Counted from the first letter of the stretch, positions 1 to 9,318 are shown. The stretch is DNA of 64,000 bases from Verrucomicrobiota bacterium (GCA_016219875.1 JACRJZ010000021.1:62001-126000), one strand, 5' to 3'. Notes: a model not told the origin generated them from the sequence alone. Numbers and translations: made by a program.

Positions 1-195
1 TTAGGCCCAGAGCAAGGACGTTCCGTTCCCATGAGTCTGAACCTCCTTGCCGTGGCCAGCAGCTTTAAGCGGCGCCCGTGCGACTGCGTCGTGCCAACAC
101 CTCAAAGTGGGACTTCGTCAAACCAGTCGCCCCAGGACACTCCATCGAACTCGCCTGACTCCTGCAAACTCTCGCGCGGACCCGCTCCATCGCCC

Positions 196-921
196 ATGAG
201 GATCGACTACTCCAGAATCTATCGGAAGTGGCATTCCGACGCCCCCGAGCACATCCGCTCGATGACCACGTATTACCGGTGGCTTCTCTCTCCGCACCTG
301 CCGGCCGACCCAAGCGTGCGCATTCTAGACATCGGCTGCGGCATGGGCTTCGCCTTGCTCGCCCTCAAGGAGGCGGGTTTCACCAACGTCGCTGGCGTTG
401 AGAGCGATCAGAGCCAGGCCGAGTCATGTCGCGCGAAGGGATTGGCGGTGGATCTAACCGACGACACGGTCGCCTACCTCCGAGCAAGGAGGGGTTCGCA
501 TCAGACTGTGCTGGCCTTGGATCTCATTGAACACATTCCAGTCCCGCAGCAACTCGATTTTGTCAGGGCCATCGTCGAAACGTTGAAGCCTGGTGGGAGC
601 CTGATCTGCACGGTTCCTAATGCCAACTCAACCTTGGCAGAGCGCTATCGCTACATCTGCTGGACCCACCATTGCAGCTTCACCGAACACAGCCTGGATT
701 TCCTGCTCTTCAACGCGGGTTTTCGGGACATCAAGGTTCTGCCTTACGACGCCGTTCAACGACCTGGACTGTGGTGGTTACCGGTTGGAGGCTCACGTTT
801 CTGGTGGGCGTTCCGCTTTGTCCGTGCTTGGCGGCGGCTCCAAATGATGGCCGAGTTAGGTCCCGCCCAAGGCCGGGGCGTTCCGCTCTCGCTCAATTTG
901 CTGGGCATAGCGCGCACGTGA
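196..921 (+). CDS. Class I SAM-dependent methyltransferase
   Basis: A protein of about 241 residues with a Rossmann methyltransferase fold. SAM-binding motif I is ILDIGCGMGFAL near residue 45, followed by the acidic end of strand 2 (GVESD), LALDLIEHIP, and LKPGGSLICTVPN, the usual post-strand order of Methyltransf_11/23 proteins. The C-terminal third (CSFTEHSLDFLLFNAGF) is the typical lid and strand-6 region. The substrate cannot be told; such small proteins often methylate quinones, lipids or sugars. The reading frame opens at 31, but residues before MRIDYSRIY are Ser/Pro/Cys-rich with no fold signal, so the ATG at 196 is taken as the start. The stop lies 62 bases before dprA and the genes run the same way, but no functional link is implied. 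Confidence 0.8.
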   Translation: MRIDYSRIYRKWHSDAPEHIRSMTTYYRWLLSPHLPADPSVRILDIGCGMGFALLALKEAGFTNVAGVESDQSQAESCRAKGLAVDLTDDTVAYLRARRGSHQTVLALDLIEHIPVPQQLDFVRAIVETLKPGGSLICTVPNANSTLAERYRYICWTHHCSFTEHSLDFLLFNAGFRDIKVLPYDAVQRPGLWWLPVGGSRFWWAFRFVRAWRRLQMMAELGPAQGRGVPLSLNLLGIART

Positions 922-983
922 AGGGACGCTCGTCCGCGGTTTCTGGCTTGCCCCAGCCACCCTGATCGGCTATCGCTCCCGGC

Positions 984-2105
984 ATGGAATCCCGCGAAGC
1001 CTTGGTTGCTCTGAACATGGTCGAGGGCATCGGCCCGGTTCGCGTGCGGCAGCTCATGGAGCATTTTGGCGACGCGCCGTCCGTGCTGCGCGCCTCGCGA
1101 CACCAACTCATGCAGGTGCGCGGCATCGGCGAGGACACCGCGGACGCCGTGGCGAATTGGGAGAAGACCGTCAATCTGGCGGCGGAGTTGAAATGCATCG
1201 CGGACTACGGCTGCCGCATTCTCACGCAGCAAGACGAGGAGTATCCCGAACTGCTGCGGCAAATCTACGATCCGCCCATCGTCCTTTACGTGAAAGGCAG
1301 CCTGGCCGCGAAGGACAAGAACGCCGTGGCCCTCGTCGGCTCGCGGCAGACCACGCATTACGGCATCGAAGTGGCCCGGAAGTTGGGCTACCAGCTTGCC
1401 TACGTGGGCGTCACGGTGGTGAGCGGCGGCGCGCGCGGCATTGACACCGCGTCCCATCAAGGCGCACTCAACGCCAAAGGCCGCACCGTCACGGTGTTCG
1501 GCTGTGGCATCAACATCATCTTCCCGCCGGAGAATGCGGAGTTGTTCGAGCGTATCGCGGCCAGCGGCGCGGTACTGACGCAGTTTCCGTTCAACCGTCC
1601 GGCGGACAAGCAATCGTTCCCCATCCGCAACCGCATCGTGGCCGGGATGACGCTGGGATCGGTGGTGGTCGAGGCCAGCTTGTCGAGCGGGGCGCTCATC
1701 ACGGCGAACTTCGCCACGGAGTATGGCCGACAAGTTTTCGCGGTGCCGGGACGCATCGACTCGCCGCGGAGCAAGGGCTGCCACGAGTTGATCAAGAAAG
1801 GCGCAAAGCTCTGCGAGGGCGCGGAGGACATCTTGAGCGAGTTCGAATACCTGTTTCCGTCGAGCAACCGCCCGCCCACGCCCAACGAAACCGGCGTGCT
1901 GCCCGCGCTCACGTTGTCTGAGAACGAGCAGAAGGTTTATGACGCGCTCAGCCGGGAGGAACGCAGCATCGACGAAGTCATCCGCCACAGCGGCCTGCCG
2001 AGTTCCGCGGTGTCGGTGGCGTTGCTGGGTTTGGAAATGAAGCGGGTGATCCGGCAATTGCCTGGCAAGCTTTTCGTGCGGAATACTTCGTCGGGTGGCG
2101 ACTAA
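984..2105 (+). CDS. dprA: DNA processing protein DprA
   Basis: DprA/Smf loads RecA onto incoming single-stranded DNA during natural transformation. The 373-residue protein has the full architecture: an N-terminal helix-hairpin-helix region (ALNMVEGIGPVRVRQL, then VRGIGEDTA), a central Rossmann-like core with VALVGSR and SGGARGIDTASHQGAL (the family signature), FPIRNRIVAGM, and VEASLSSGALITA, and a C-terminal winged-helix domain (ERSIDEVIRHSGLPSSAVS). Length matches the family. The start is an ATG with conserved sequence straight after it. It is followed at once by a yraN-like gene, a neighbourhood seen in many bacteria. No odd residues were noticed. Confidence 0.97.
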   Translation: MESREALVALNMVEGIGPVRVRQLMEHFGDAPSVLRASRHQLMQVRGIGEDTADAVANWEKTVNLAAELKCIADYGCRILTQQDEEYPELLRQIYDPPIVLYVKGSLAAKDKNAVALVGSRQTTHYGIEVARKLGYQLAYVGVTVVSGGARGIDTASHQGALNAKGRTVTVFGCGINIIFPPENAELFERIAASGAVLTQFPFNRPADKQSFPIRNRIVAGMTLGSVVVEASLSSGALITANFATEYGRQVFAVPGRIDSPRSKGCHELIKKGAKLCEGAEDILSEFEYLFPSSNRPPTPNETGVLPALTLSENEQKVYDALSREERSIDEVIRHSGLPSSAVSVALLGLEMKRVIRQLPGKLFVRNTSSGGD

Positions 2106-2121
2106 GCCCGAGCCGCGAACG

Positions 2122-2655
2122 ATGGAACGCTGGAGGTCATTGCAAAACTCGGTAGCAGCCGACGTGAGGAGGCTCAAACTTCAAGGGAAACAGCGCCGCC
2201 TCATGTCGGCGGCTACGGTTTTGAAAGAGGCTCTCTGGAGTCAACTTCGCCGCTGGCTGGGTCGTCCTGAGCAGCCCCTTCACCTCCGGCACGGCGTGCT
2301 CGGCGAACGCGCGGCGAAGCGGCACCTGCAGCGCGCGGGCCTGAAGTTTCTGACCGCCAATTTCCGTTCCGAACGCGGCGAGATCGACCTCGTGTTTCGC
2401 GATGGCGACTGTCTGGTGTTCGTCGAAGTCAAGACGCGCTCGTCGGAAGATTGGGTGCGGCCCGCCGCCGCCGTGGACGCGCGCAAGCGCCGCCTGCTCT
2501 CGCTGACCGCGCTGGATTACTTGCGCCTGCTCAAGAACCCGGAAGTGAGAATTCGCTTCGACATCGTGGAGGTGCTGTTGCGCGACGAGGAAGTGAAGGA
2601 GGTCCGCCACTTGCCGAACACCTTCAGTCTCTCGCCGCCGTTTCGCTACGGATGA
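2122..2655 (+). CDS. YraN/UPF0102 family nuclease-fold protein
   Basis: The conserved part begins around 2281 (LRHGVLGERAAKRHLQRAG) and runs through FRSERGEIDLVFRDGD and FVEVKTRSS, the E-x-D and E-x-K residues of the PD-(D/E)XK-like UPF0102 fold, to the C-terminal FDIVEVLL. The function is poorly defined; members are Holliday-junction-resolvase-like. The 5' end is odd: the first 30 or so codons from the ATG at 2122 read straight through a palindromic repeat (2141-2224), giving a non-family leader. Candidate starts are GTG 2095 (overlapping dprA), ATG 2122, ATG 2203 inside the right arm of the repeat, or TTG 2221. The outer ATG is given here. The functional start may be 2203 or later, so the leader should be treated as unproven. 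Confidence 0.85.
   Translation: MERWRSLQNSVAADVRRLKLQGKQRRLMSAATVLKEALWSQLRRWLGRPEQPLHLRHGVLGERAAKRHLQRAGLKFLTANFRSERGEIDLVFRDGDCLVFVEVKTRSSEDWVRPAAAVDARKRRLLSLTALDYLRLLKNPEVRIRFDIVEVLLRDEEVKEVRHLPNTFSLSPPFRYG
2141..2224. repeat. Palindromic interspersed repeat, family 1 (copy A)
   Basis: The left arm (2141-2169, core GCAGCCGACGTGAGG) and right arm (2199-2224, core CCTCATGTCGGCGGCTAC) are imperfect inverted copies around a loop of about 30 bases, both extending into a CAAAAC flank. The 24 bases at 2152-2175 are identical to 9319-9342, and a diverged inverted copy lies at 9532-9555, so this is an interspersed family. This copy lies inside the 5' end of the yraN-like reading frame. Confidence 0.85.
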
Positions 2656-3041
2656 AGTGGACCGTGGAGGACACAAGGGGCGGCTGGTCTTGGCCACAGA
2701 TGGCACCGATGACACTGACAGAGGGAAATGAAAGGTCGAAACCAGTTCTTGGAGACTCACCCAACAGGTGAACGGCCTGCTCCGCTCAAGCCTTAGACAC
2801 CCTGAGCCGTGGAACGCGCCTGGGCCGCCCGGTGAGGGCACCGGGCCTACAAGGCACGCCTTTCCTGTAGGCCGGGTCCCCTGACCCGGCGGGCTCTGCT
2901 CCATCTCGATTTCTGGCCCCCCAGAAAACCGTGCGGGCGGCTCAGGATGTCTGAGCCTCTCTCTTCTGTGCCATCTGGGCCAGATGTGGCTCTCCAACTG
3001 CCGGGTTTAGGTTGAACGGCGCGAGAGGAATTCAGGCTGGC
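2656..3041. other. Convergent intergenic region with three tandem hairpins
   Basis: No gene is seen between the converging yraN-like and Ig-like genes. It holds three stem-loops in a row: 2827-2846 (8-bp stem GCCCGGTG, 4-base loop), 2844-2873 (GGCCTACA paired with TGTAGGCC), and 2872-2889 (7-bp stem CCGGGTC, 4-base loop). None is followed by a clear T-run, so they may be a repeat element that also acts as a bidirectional transcription end point, but termination is only inferred from position. Confidence 0.5.
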
Positions 3042-5138
3042 TCACGGCGCGTTTGTGATCGCGGCGCGGTAGAAGCGGAAGCCGTTTGTCAGCGCGCCGG
3101 CTTCGCGATACTCCACCACACCGAACGTGTTCGTGAGGGTCGCGAGGCGCAGCCAATTCGTGAGCGTGGCCGAGGCCAGGATCGCGTAGCGTTCTCCCAC
3201 GGCGCCGCTGAGGAGGAATTTGAATCCGCCCACATTGAAGAACGCCGCCGTTCCCGCCGGTTCGCCACCGAGGGCGATCACCGGCCCAGGCTCCGGCCAG
3301 GCTCCCGGCAACGGCGCCAGCGGCCCCAGGCTGACTTGGTCGAACGTGGCCGTGTTGAGCGCGCCGTTGTTGTGGGAAGTCACGGCAAGGCCGGCTTCGA
3401 TCTGGGCCGGCAGGTTGAGCGTGGTCCACCAGACCAGGCTCCAGTTCGTGCCGTTGGTGGAGACGTGGCCGACGAGCGTGTTGCCCAGGCGCATGAGCCG
3501 CAGCCAGCGTGGGGCGGCCCCGGGCGTGCGGTTCTCAAACGGGAGTGCGCCGGTTTCCAAGCGGCGGCGCAGGGCCACGCCTCTTCCTGAACTCACGCTC
3601 AGGAACGCGAACGGCGAATTCGCTTCCACAGTCTGCCGCAGCATCACGCCCGCCTCCGCGCCGGGCGCGGTGTCTTGCAGCGTGAGGACGCGGGCCACGA
3701 TCTGGCCGTCGCCTGTCCACGTCTGATGCGTGAAGTGGAATGCGTCCGCCGTGCCCTCAATGCCGGCGCCGGAGCCGCTGACAGAAAAGGTGCCGTCCGT
3801 GATGTTCGCGCTGCCCGGCAAGCCGGTGACACCCACGTCGTGGTTGGCCCACGGCGACGGCGGCAGTACGGTGAGGGTAGCCACGCGGCTGGTGACGACG
3901 TTGACGTAGTTGGCGATCAAGGCGTGGTACTCGCCCAAGGCGCTCAGTTGAACATTGTTGAGCACTAGCGTGGCGTTGGTCTGGCCCGCCAGTTCGTTGG
4001 TGCGATTGAAATACCATTGGAAACTGAACGGCGGCGTGCCCGTGACGATGACGCTGAAACTCGCGTTGCTGCCGACGGTGGCGACTTGGTTGCTCGGCTC
4101 GGTGACGATGGACACCGGAACTTCGACCCACAAGTTTGCCACGCTGCTGGTCACGACCCCGAAGGAGTTGGACAGCACCACGCGGTAGGCGCCCTCCGCC
4201 GCCGGCTGCACATTGGTCAGCGCCAGCGTGGAGTTGGTCGCGCCGGCCACGAGGTTGGTGCCGAAGCGCCACTGGTAACGCACCGGCGGCGTGCCGACGC
4301 CGACGACGGTGAGAGTCGTGGCGCTGCCCGCCACTACGTCACGGGTCAGTGGCGGCGCGATGATCCTGGGGGCGGAATTGGCGGCGGGGTTCTCGATGGT
4401 GACACGGTAGTTGTCGAAGAGCAGATAGTTGTCGCCGTACTCCCAAAGCCACAGCGCGTCAATGTCGCCCAGCCCCTGGGGTGAGCCGCTGGTGGCGATG
4501 GCGAGGTTCGTGACCAACAAGCTGTGGGTGCCGTCAAACATGTTGTCGAGCGTGGCGCTCCAGCGATTGCGCGAATAATCCATCAGGAGGGTGAGGCTGT
4601 AGGGAAAACTGTTGGCGAACGAACTGCCGGTGAACACGAGCGTGTTGCTGTTCTGCTGAAGGTAGTAGATGCCCAAGTCGTAGTTGTCGAAGTCGAGGCT
4701 GAAGAGCCGGGTTCCGTTGGCCGCAAAAACACTCCAGCGGAATTCGTCGAACTCGCCGTTGGTGGAGTCCACGACTTCCATCAGCACCGAAAACCGGACC
4801 AAGTTGTTCGCGGGGATCGAAGCCCGGTTGAGCGGATACCACACCCCGCTCAGTTCCTCGTTGGGGTCACTGGGGAGCGCGAAGCCGAGAAAAGCCTGCT
4901 GGCCTTGGTCGAGAATGAACTGGTCAAGAATGCCGTTGCCGCCCGTGCCTTCGCCCAGCCAGCCGGCCTGGCCGATGAGGAATGTTTGTTGGGAGAAACC
5001 TTCCGAGGCTTCGAAGCCGGTCGCATAGACGGTCGTGACTTGAGCCGAGGCGACGCGGCTGAGCAGCAGACAGCAGAGGGAGACAAGCAGCCAGGCGGCG
5101 CTCTGCCGAGACGCCGCGATGACCACGAAGTTTTGCAC
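3042..5138 (-). CDS. Secreted protein with Ig-like domains and a concanavalin-like domain
   Basis: A 698-residue exported protein with a Sec signal peptide (hydrophobic WLLVSLCCLLLSRVASA, cleavage before Q-V-T). Residues about 34-255 look like a beta-sandwich module. Two Ig-like repeats follow at about 258-340 and 343-425, each with the G-x-P-P-x-x-Y/F-Q-W pattern (GTPPVRYQWRFG, GTPPFSFQWYF) and a G-x-Y-x-x-x-x-x-N motif. Residues about 430-600 resemble the DUF1349/regulation-of-enolase-type concanavalin fold (TGDGQIVARVLTLQD, AGVMLRQTVEANS). Such modular proteins are abundant in Verrucomicrobia and are likely surface or adhesive; no catalytic motif is visible. The first codons after the start are encoded by one arm of a palindromic repeat (5094-5117), giving the odd ASRQSAA just ahead of the hydrophobic core. 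Confidence 0.75.
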   Translation of the reverse strand: MQNFVVIAASRQSAAWLLVSLCCLLLSRVASAQVTTVYATGFEASEGFSQQTFLIGQAGWLGEGTGGNGILDQFILDQGQQAFLGFALPSDPNEELSGVWYPLNRASIPANNLVRFSVLMEVVDSTNGEFDEFRWSVFAANGTRLFSLDFDNYDLGIYYLQQNSNTLVFTGSSFANSFPYSLTLLMDYSRNRWSATLDNMFDGTHSLLVTNLAIATSGSPQGLGDIDALWLWEYGDNYLLFDNYRVTIENPAANSAPRIIAPPLTRDVVAGSATTLTVVGVGTPPVRYQWRFGTNLVAGATNSTLALTNVQPAAEGAYRVVLSNSFGVVTSSVANLWVEVPVSIVTEPSNQVATVGSNASFSVIVTGTPPFSFQWYFNRTNELAGQTNATLVLNNVQLSALGEYHALIANYVNVVTSRVATLTVLPPSPWANHDVGVTGLPGSANITDGTFSVSGSGAGIEGTADAFHFTHQTWTGDGQIVARVLTLQDTAPGAEAGVMLRQTVEANSPFAFLSVSSGRGVALRRRLETGALPFENRTPGAAPRWLRLMRLGNTLVGHVSTNGTNWSLVWWTTLNLPAQIEAGLAVTSHNNGALNTATFDQVSLGPLAPLPGAWPEPGPVIALGGEPAGTAAFFNVGGFKFLLSGAVGERYAILASATLTNWLRLATLTNTFGVVEYREAGALTNGFRFYRAAITNAP
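5094..5117 (-). repeat. Palindromic repeat family 2, single arm
   Basis: These 24 bases are the exact reverse complement of 50054-50077, the left arm of a complete inverted repeat at 50050-50127. Here only one arm is seen, lying inside the 5' end of the Ig-like protein gene and translated as part of its signal-peptide region. Confidence 0.75.
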
Positions 5139-5184
5139 GCTTTTCGTAGGCTTTCCTTGTCGAGGTGGCGGGCGCAGCCAAGTC

Positions 5185-7512
5185 TTACCTTCTCCGATCG
5201 TCAGACCTTGACGCCGGCGCGGGACGAGAGGCTGGGGGCGAAGACACCGAAGGCGCAGGCGCGGAGCGCACCGCCGGAGCCGAGGACGGCATGGAGGGCG
5301 GGGCGGAAGGGGCCGAGAAACGAGGGGCTGAAGAAACCGACGGAGCAGAGAAGCGCGGCGCGGCAGGCGCGGACGGCGCGGTGTAGCTCGGTGCCGGGGC
5401 TGAAAACCGAGGCGCTGAGGGCGGCGGGTTCTGCCGGAACGCCGGGACGGAACGAATCGGCTCCACTGGCCGCGTAACCGGACTCGGCGGCGTGATGGTC
5501 CGCGTCTCAGTCCTGGAATTACTCGGCGGGGTCACCGGGGCCACTGGTCTGGCTACCGGGGCTTCGATTCTCGGAGCGGGTGATCCCGGATAGGTCGGGC
5601 GCACGGACGGTGTGGTCAGCCGTGCCTCGCTCATGGGCGCAGGAGCCGGTGCTGACACCGTGGATTTTGGAACGGAACTGACCGTGTTGCGGCGGGTGTC
5701 CGGCCGCGGACGGAGCGGCTCGACCGACGATTTGGGAGTGGCCGTGGCCGGCGTTTCAGTTCTGGGCGTCACGGACGGTGGAGTCGCGGGTCGGGTCGTG
5801 GGCCGGGCCGGCGTTTCCGCTGAAGATTTCGGTTCGCTCTTGTTGCCGAGGATCGGCGTGCTTGAGGACGCGGGAGCCGTCGGAGTTGAGCTGGTCGCGG
5901 ATGGCGTGGTTCTGGTCAGGCCCGGCGGACGTGCCGGTCGATTCGGCACTTCACCGTTGAACTTCGAACCGGGCGTCGCCCCCACGGCAGACGGGGCCGG
6001 GCTGTTGTGTCCTTCGCTGCCGCCGCGGGCTGCTCCCGACCTCGCGGGCGGAGCGCCACTGGCCGTGGTCTTGGGAACGTTCGCCACCGCCGCCGGGACC
6101 GCGGGAGGCGCCTTCGGCAAGGGCGGGCGATACAGGACGAGTTGCGAGCCTTCTTTCTGCAACCGCTCGGCTCGCAGGCCAGAGGCTTTCGGCGAAGGTT
6201 GCTCGCGCACGGAGACATTGCGGATTTCGGTGCTGGCGTACTTGTTGACGGTTTCACGGCCGACGCCGTGGTTGATGATCGTGTTGTTGTTCCCGACCAC
6301 GTAGTTGTTAATGACGGTGGAGTTCTGGAAAATCGTGCGGCTGCGGCCCGGCGCTTCGATGTGTCGCCGGAGATGATGGTCGCCGAACCGGTGCGACGGC
6401 ACCCAGGCATAGCAGGAGTCCGTCAGGCCGAACTCAAAGCCGACGCTCACGTGGCTCCCATGCCAGGAGAAGCCCACGCCGGTCCGCCAATGCGCTCCCG
6501 GCGGCAACGGCGCCCAGCCGCAGTAGCCGTGCGTGTAGCGCCAGCTCACCCAGGACGGCCCCCAGCAGGTGTCCGGGTGCCAGAGCCAGCCCACGTGTCC
6601 GTGGCGGAACCAGCGGCCATAGTGGAACGGCGCCCAGCCCCAGGTGTAATCCGAGTGCCAGTACCAGCCGGAGTCGGACCAATACCACCGGCCCGCGTCA
6701 CAATAGGGCTGCCAGCCCGTGTAGGTGACCGCCACGGTTGGTTGCCAGCACCAGCCGTAGCCGGAGACATAGACCCACGAGCCGTACGGGGAGAGCGAGT
6801 CATAGAAGTAAGACGTCTGCACCTCCTGCGCCGGAGGGGCGACGTACACGGTCTGGGTCGATGGCGCGGGCACGGACACCTGCGCCTCGGGCAGTGGAGA
6901 TGCGGGCACGGCGACCGTTGCCGGCGTCACCACGGGCGCCGGCGCCGCAACCGGCGGCGGCGCGTTCGTGACTCCGGCGGCGGCCAGTTGGGAATCGCGC
7001 TTGATCATGGCGGTCACCACCGAAGCGGAAACGCCAAGGTCATTCAAATACACGATGCCGTCCGACGTGAGACTGAACGGCTGGCTGGCACTCTCGATGA
7101 ACGACAACATGACTTCTTCGTTCACGCCGGCCTGGACCATCTTCACGATTTCTTCCGCCGCGGGAGAAATTCGCGTTTCCGCTGGAGGCGCGGCTTGTTC
7201 AATCCGCTGCTCGATGGCCGGAGCTTGCGGGGTATTTGTCACCGCCACGGGCGCGGCTGCAGTCGCCGGCACGGCGGCGGTCGCCAGGATTTGAGGTGTT
7301 GGAGTGGACGCGACCGCTGAGGTCGGCGCGGTCGCCACGACGGCTGGCGCAGGCGTGACCACGACGGGCGCGGGGGAGACGACGACCGGCGTCGGCGTCG
7401 GTGCCATGACGGCCGGCGGGTGATGGTGAGTGGAGTGATTCGAGCATCCCAGCAACCCGGCCAGGACGACCGCCCCGCTCATCTTTGCTGCTCTCAAAAT
7501 CTTCGTTTTCAT
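5185..7512 (-). CDS. DUF6600 domain lipoprotein with long Pro/Ser/Ala-rich tail
   Basis: The 775-residue protein begins with a lipoprotein signal (VVLAGLLGC, Cys23). A Pro/Thr/Val/Ala-rich stretch follows, then a short helical region (AEEIVKMVQAGVNEEVMLSF), then a Trp/Tyr/Gly-rich DUF6600 module with repeats such as SPYGSWVYVSGYGWCWQP, WYWHSDYTWGWAPFHYGRW and CGWAPLPPGAHW. The last 350 residues are low-complexity, rich in Pro, Ser, Thr, Ala and Arg, with recurring PRFSAP units. DUF6600 proteins are cell-envelope proteins of unknown function. The tail may span periplasm or wall, or be sticky surface material. It is transcribed toward the Ig-like protein gene, 46 bases away. The repetitive composition generates long antisense frames, which are not real genes. 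Confidence 0.8.
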   Translation of the reverse strand: MKTKILRAAKMSGAVVLAGLLGCSNHSTHHHPPAVMAPTPTPVVVSPAPVVVTPAPAVVATAPTSAVASTPTPQILATAAVPATAAAPVAVTNTPQAPAIEQRIEQAAPPAETRISPAAEEIVKMVQAGVNEEVMLSFIESASQPFSLTSDGIVYLNDLGVSASVVTAMIKRDSQLAAAGVTNAPPPVAAPAPVVTPATVAVPASPLPEAQVSVPAPSTQTVYVAPPAQEVQTSYFYDSLSPYGSWVYVSGYGWCWQPTVAVTYTGWQPYCDAGRWYWSDSGWYWHSDYTWGWAPFHYGRWFRHGHVGWLWHPDTCWGPSWVSWRYTHGYCGWAPLPPGAHWRTGVGFSWHGSHVSVGFEFGLTDSCYAWVPSHRFGDHHLRRHIEAPGRSRTIFQNSTVINNYVVGNNNTIINHGVGRETVNKYASTEIRNVSVREQPSPKASGLRAERLQKEGSQLVLYRPPLPKAPPAVPAAVANVPKTTASGAPPARSGAARGGSEGHNSPAPSAVGATPGSKFNGEVPNRPARPPGLTRTTPSATSSTPTAPASSSTPILGNKSEPKSSAETPARPTTRPATPPSVTPRTETPATATPKSSVEPLRPRPDTRRNTVSSVPKSTVSAPAPAPMSEARLTTPSVRPTYPGSPAPRIEAPVARPVAPVTPPSNSRTETRTITPPSPVTRPVEPIRSVPAFRQNPPPSAPRFSAPAPSYTAPSAPAAPRFSAPSVSSAPRFSAPSAPPSMPSSAPAVRSAPAPSVSSPPASRPAPASRSDDRRR

Positions 7513-7792
7513 ATTGGCTCCACGTTGTTGGTGGTTTTGCTGCCACAGAGTTTTGGTTGAACTCTACCCTATCGACTGGGAGCTTTCCTGCGCTATTCAT
7601 TCAGCGGAAACGCGCTCAAGGGGTTGCAGCGCAAGCCTTAAATCGCAGTCTGACGTTCCATTACAAACCCCGCTCCGGCAAATCTGCGTCCTGGAGGCGT
7701 CGCCGGCGGGTTTCTGGCCGAGTTCGGAGCGGTTTCGGAATCGGGAGCAAGGTGCAGGATCCGATGCCTTCGCCCTGGCTTGGCGATGACCT

Positions 7793-9256
7793 TCATCGCT
7801 CTGCCCGCCGTGTCCCGAACGCAAACAGGCTGCCCAACGTGCGGACGTAAATCGTGTTCTCGACGATGGCCGGAGTGGCGAGAATGTTTTCCTTGAGCTC
7901 ATTTCGCGCCAGCACCTGCAACGTGTCGCCCGCCGCCAGCACCGACACGACGCCGTTCTGTGAACACAGAAAGACCTTCCCGCCCGCCGCCACCGGCGAC
8001 GCGTAGTAATCTCCCAGCGCGCCAATGCGCTCCTCCTGAAACAGCGCCGCCCCGTTGGTGGCATCGAAGCATGACGCCAGGCCGCCGTTCTTCACGAGAT
8101 ACACCCGCCCCTGATAACAGAGCGGCGACGGCACGTAGGGCAGGCCGCGTTTCTGTTTCCACGAAACATGGGTGTCGGTCACGTCGCCTTGTCCGCCAGG
8201 CCGCACGGCCAACAGCGCGTTCTCCGACTTTCCGAAAATCTCCGCCATGGTGTCCCATTCCGCGCGCGTCACGGTGCCGTCTTTGTCCGCGTCGATGTAA
8301 GTGAAATGCTGGCGGGCCGGGCCGTTCGGAGCTTCACTGTGCGAGAGCTGGCCGTCGTGATTGCGGTCGTCCTCGGCCAGCAGCTTCTCGTAGGAGGGCA
8401 ACCGCGGCACGCCTGCGCCCGGGGTCCAGCCCGCGGCGAAGATCAGCCCAGGCCCCATCACCGGCGAAGGACACATCTCGTTCGGCAATCCCCGCACGCT
8501 CCACACTTCGCGGCCCGAGGCCACATCGTAGGCGGTGAGCCGCAGTGTGCCCGCCACGACGAGTTGCTCCCGTCCATCAGCGCGCCAGAGCAGCGGCGTC
8601 GTGAATCCCCGCCGGAAGCCTGCGCGGTCAGTTCGCCACGCGATGCGGCCATCGCGTTTGTCAACCGCCAGCAGATGCGACCCCACGTCCTGATCGCACA
8701 CCAGCAAGACCAGTTCATCGGACAGCACCGGAGAAGTGCTTGCGCCGTGTTGGGTGATGGGCACTGGCAGCGGTTTGCGCCAAAGCTCCGCGCCGTCGAA
8801 GCCGTAACACAGCAGCCCGAACGCCCCGAAGTACACCACCACCCGTTCCCCATCGGTAGCGGGCGTGGACGAGGCGGGGCTGCTCAGCCGGCTGGTGCCT
8901 TCGACTTTGCCTGGCGGCACGGAGCGACGCCATAGCACGCGCCCGTGGCCACGGTCGAGGCACAACGTCTGGAGTTCGTTGCTCTCGAAGGCCGTCAGGA
9001 AGAGGCGGTCGCCCCAGATGCAAGGCGAAGAGTTGCCGGGCCGCAGGGCCGCTTTCCAGACGAGATTCGACTGCGGGCCAAAGTGGACGGGCGGATCGGC
9101 GTCTTCCGCCACGCCGCTCCCGCCCAGTCCGCGAAACTGCGGCCACACGGCGACCGTTCCGGCCCCCGCTGCGGCACTATTCATTTCCGCCGCGCCAGCG
9201 AACGCCGTCCAGCCCGCGCACAACATCAGGATTATTCCGCACAGTGGCATGGCCAA
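7793..9256 (-). CDS. Secreted PQQ-like beta-propeller protein with EF-hand pair
   Basis: A 487-residue protein with a signal peptide (CGIILMLCAGWTAFAGA). It is built of PQQ/BamB-type propeller blades: WPQFRGLGGSGVAED, LVWKAALRPGNSSPCIWGDRLF, GRVLWRRSVP, GREVWSVRGLP and similar. Inserted near residues 293-335 is an EF-hand pair with calcium loops DRNHDGQLSHSE and DADKDGTVTRAE. This combination is common in Planctomycetota and Verrucomicrobiota, where such proteins are annotated only as PQQ-binding-like; no quinoprotein catalytic residues can be confirmed here. It probably acts in periplasm or at the surface. Its start faces a repeat-rich divergent region shared with the CotH-like gene. Confidence 0.85.
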   Translation of the reverse strand: MAMPLCGIILMLCAGWTAFAGAAEMNSAAAGAGTVAVWPQFRGLGGSGVAEDADPPVHFGPQSNLVWKAALRPGNSSPCIWGDRLFLTAFESNELQTLCLDRGHGRVLWRRSVPPGKVEGTSRLSSPASSTPATDGERVVVYFGAFGLLCYGFDGAELWRKPLPVPITQHGASTSPVLSDELVLLVCDQDVGSHLLAVDKRDGRIAWRTDRAGFRRGFTTPLLWRADGREQLVVAGTLRLTAYDVASGREVWSVRGLPNEMCPSPVMGPGLIFAAGWTPGAGVPRLPSYEKLLAEDDRNHDGQLSHSEAPNGPARQHFTYIDADKDGTVTRAEWDTMAEIFGKSENALLAVRPGGQGDVTDTHVSWKQKRGLPYVPSPLCYQGRVYLVKNGGLASCFDATNGAALFQEERIGALGDYYASPVAAGGKVFLCSQNGVVSVLAAGDTLQVLARNELKENILATPAIVENTIYVRTLGSLFAFGTRRAER

Positions 9257-9318
9257 ACCGTGCCGGGCTGGGTTGGCTTTGTAAAACTTTTTGCCCCGGG
9301 AGCCAATGGCTGGATCCC

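Noticed and set aside
4524..5477. 317-codon plus-strand frame across the gap between two minus-strand genes
   Set aside because: It overlaps the signal peptide and repeat of the Ig-like gene and has no domain of its own.
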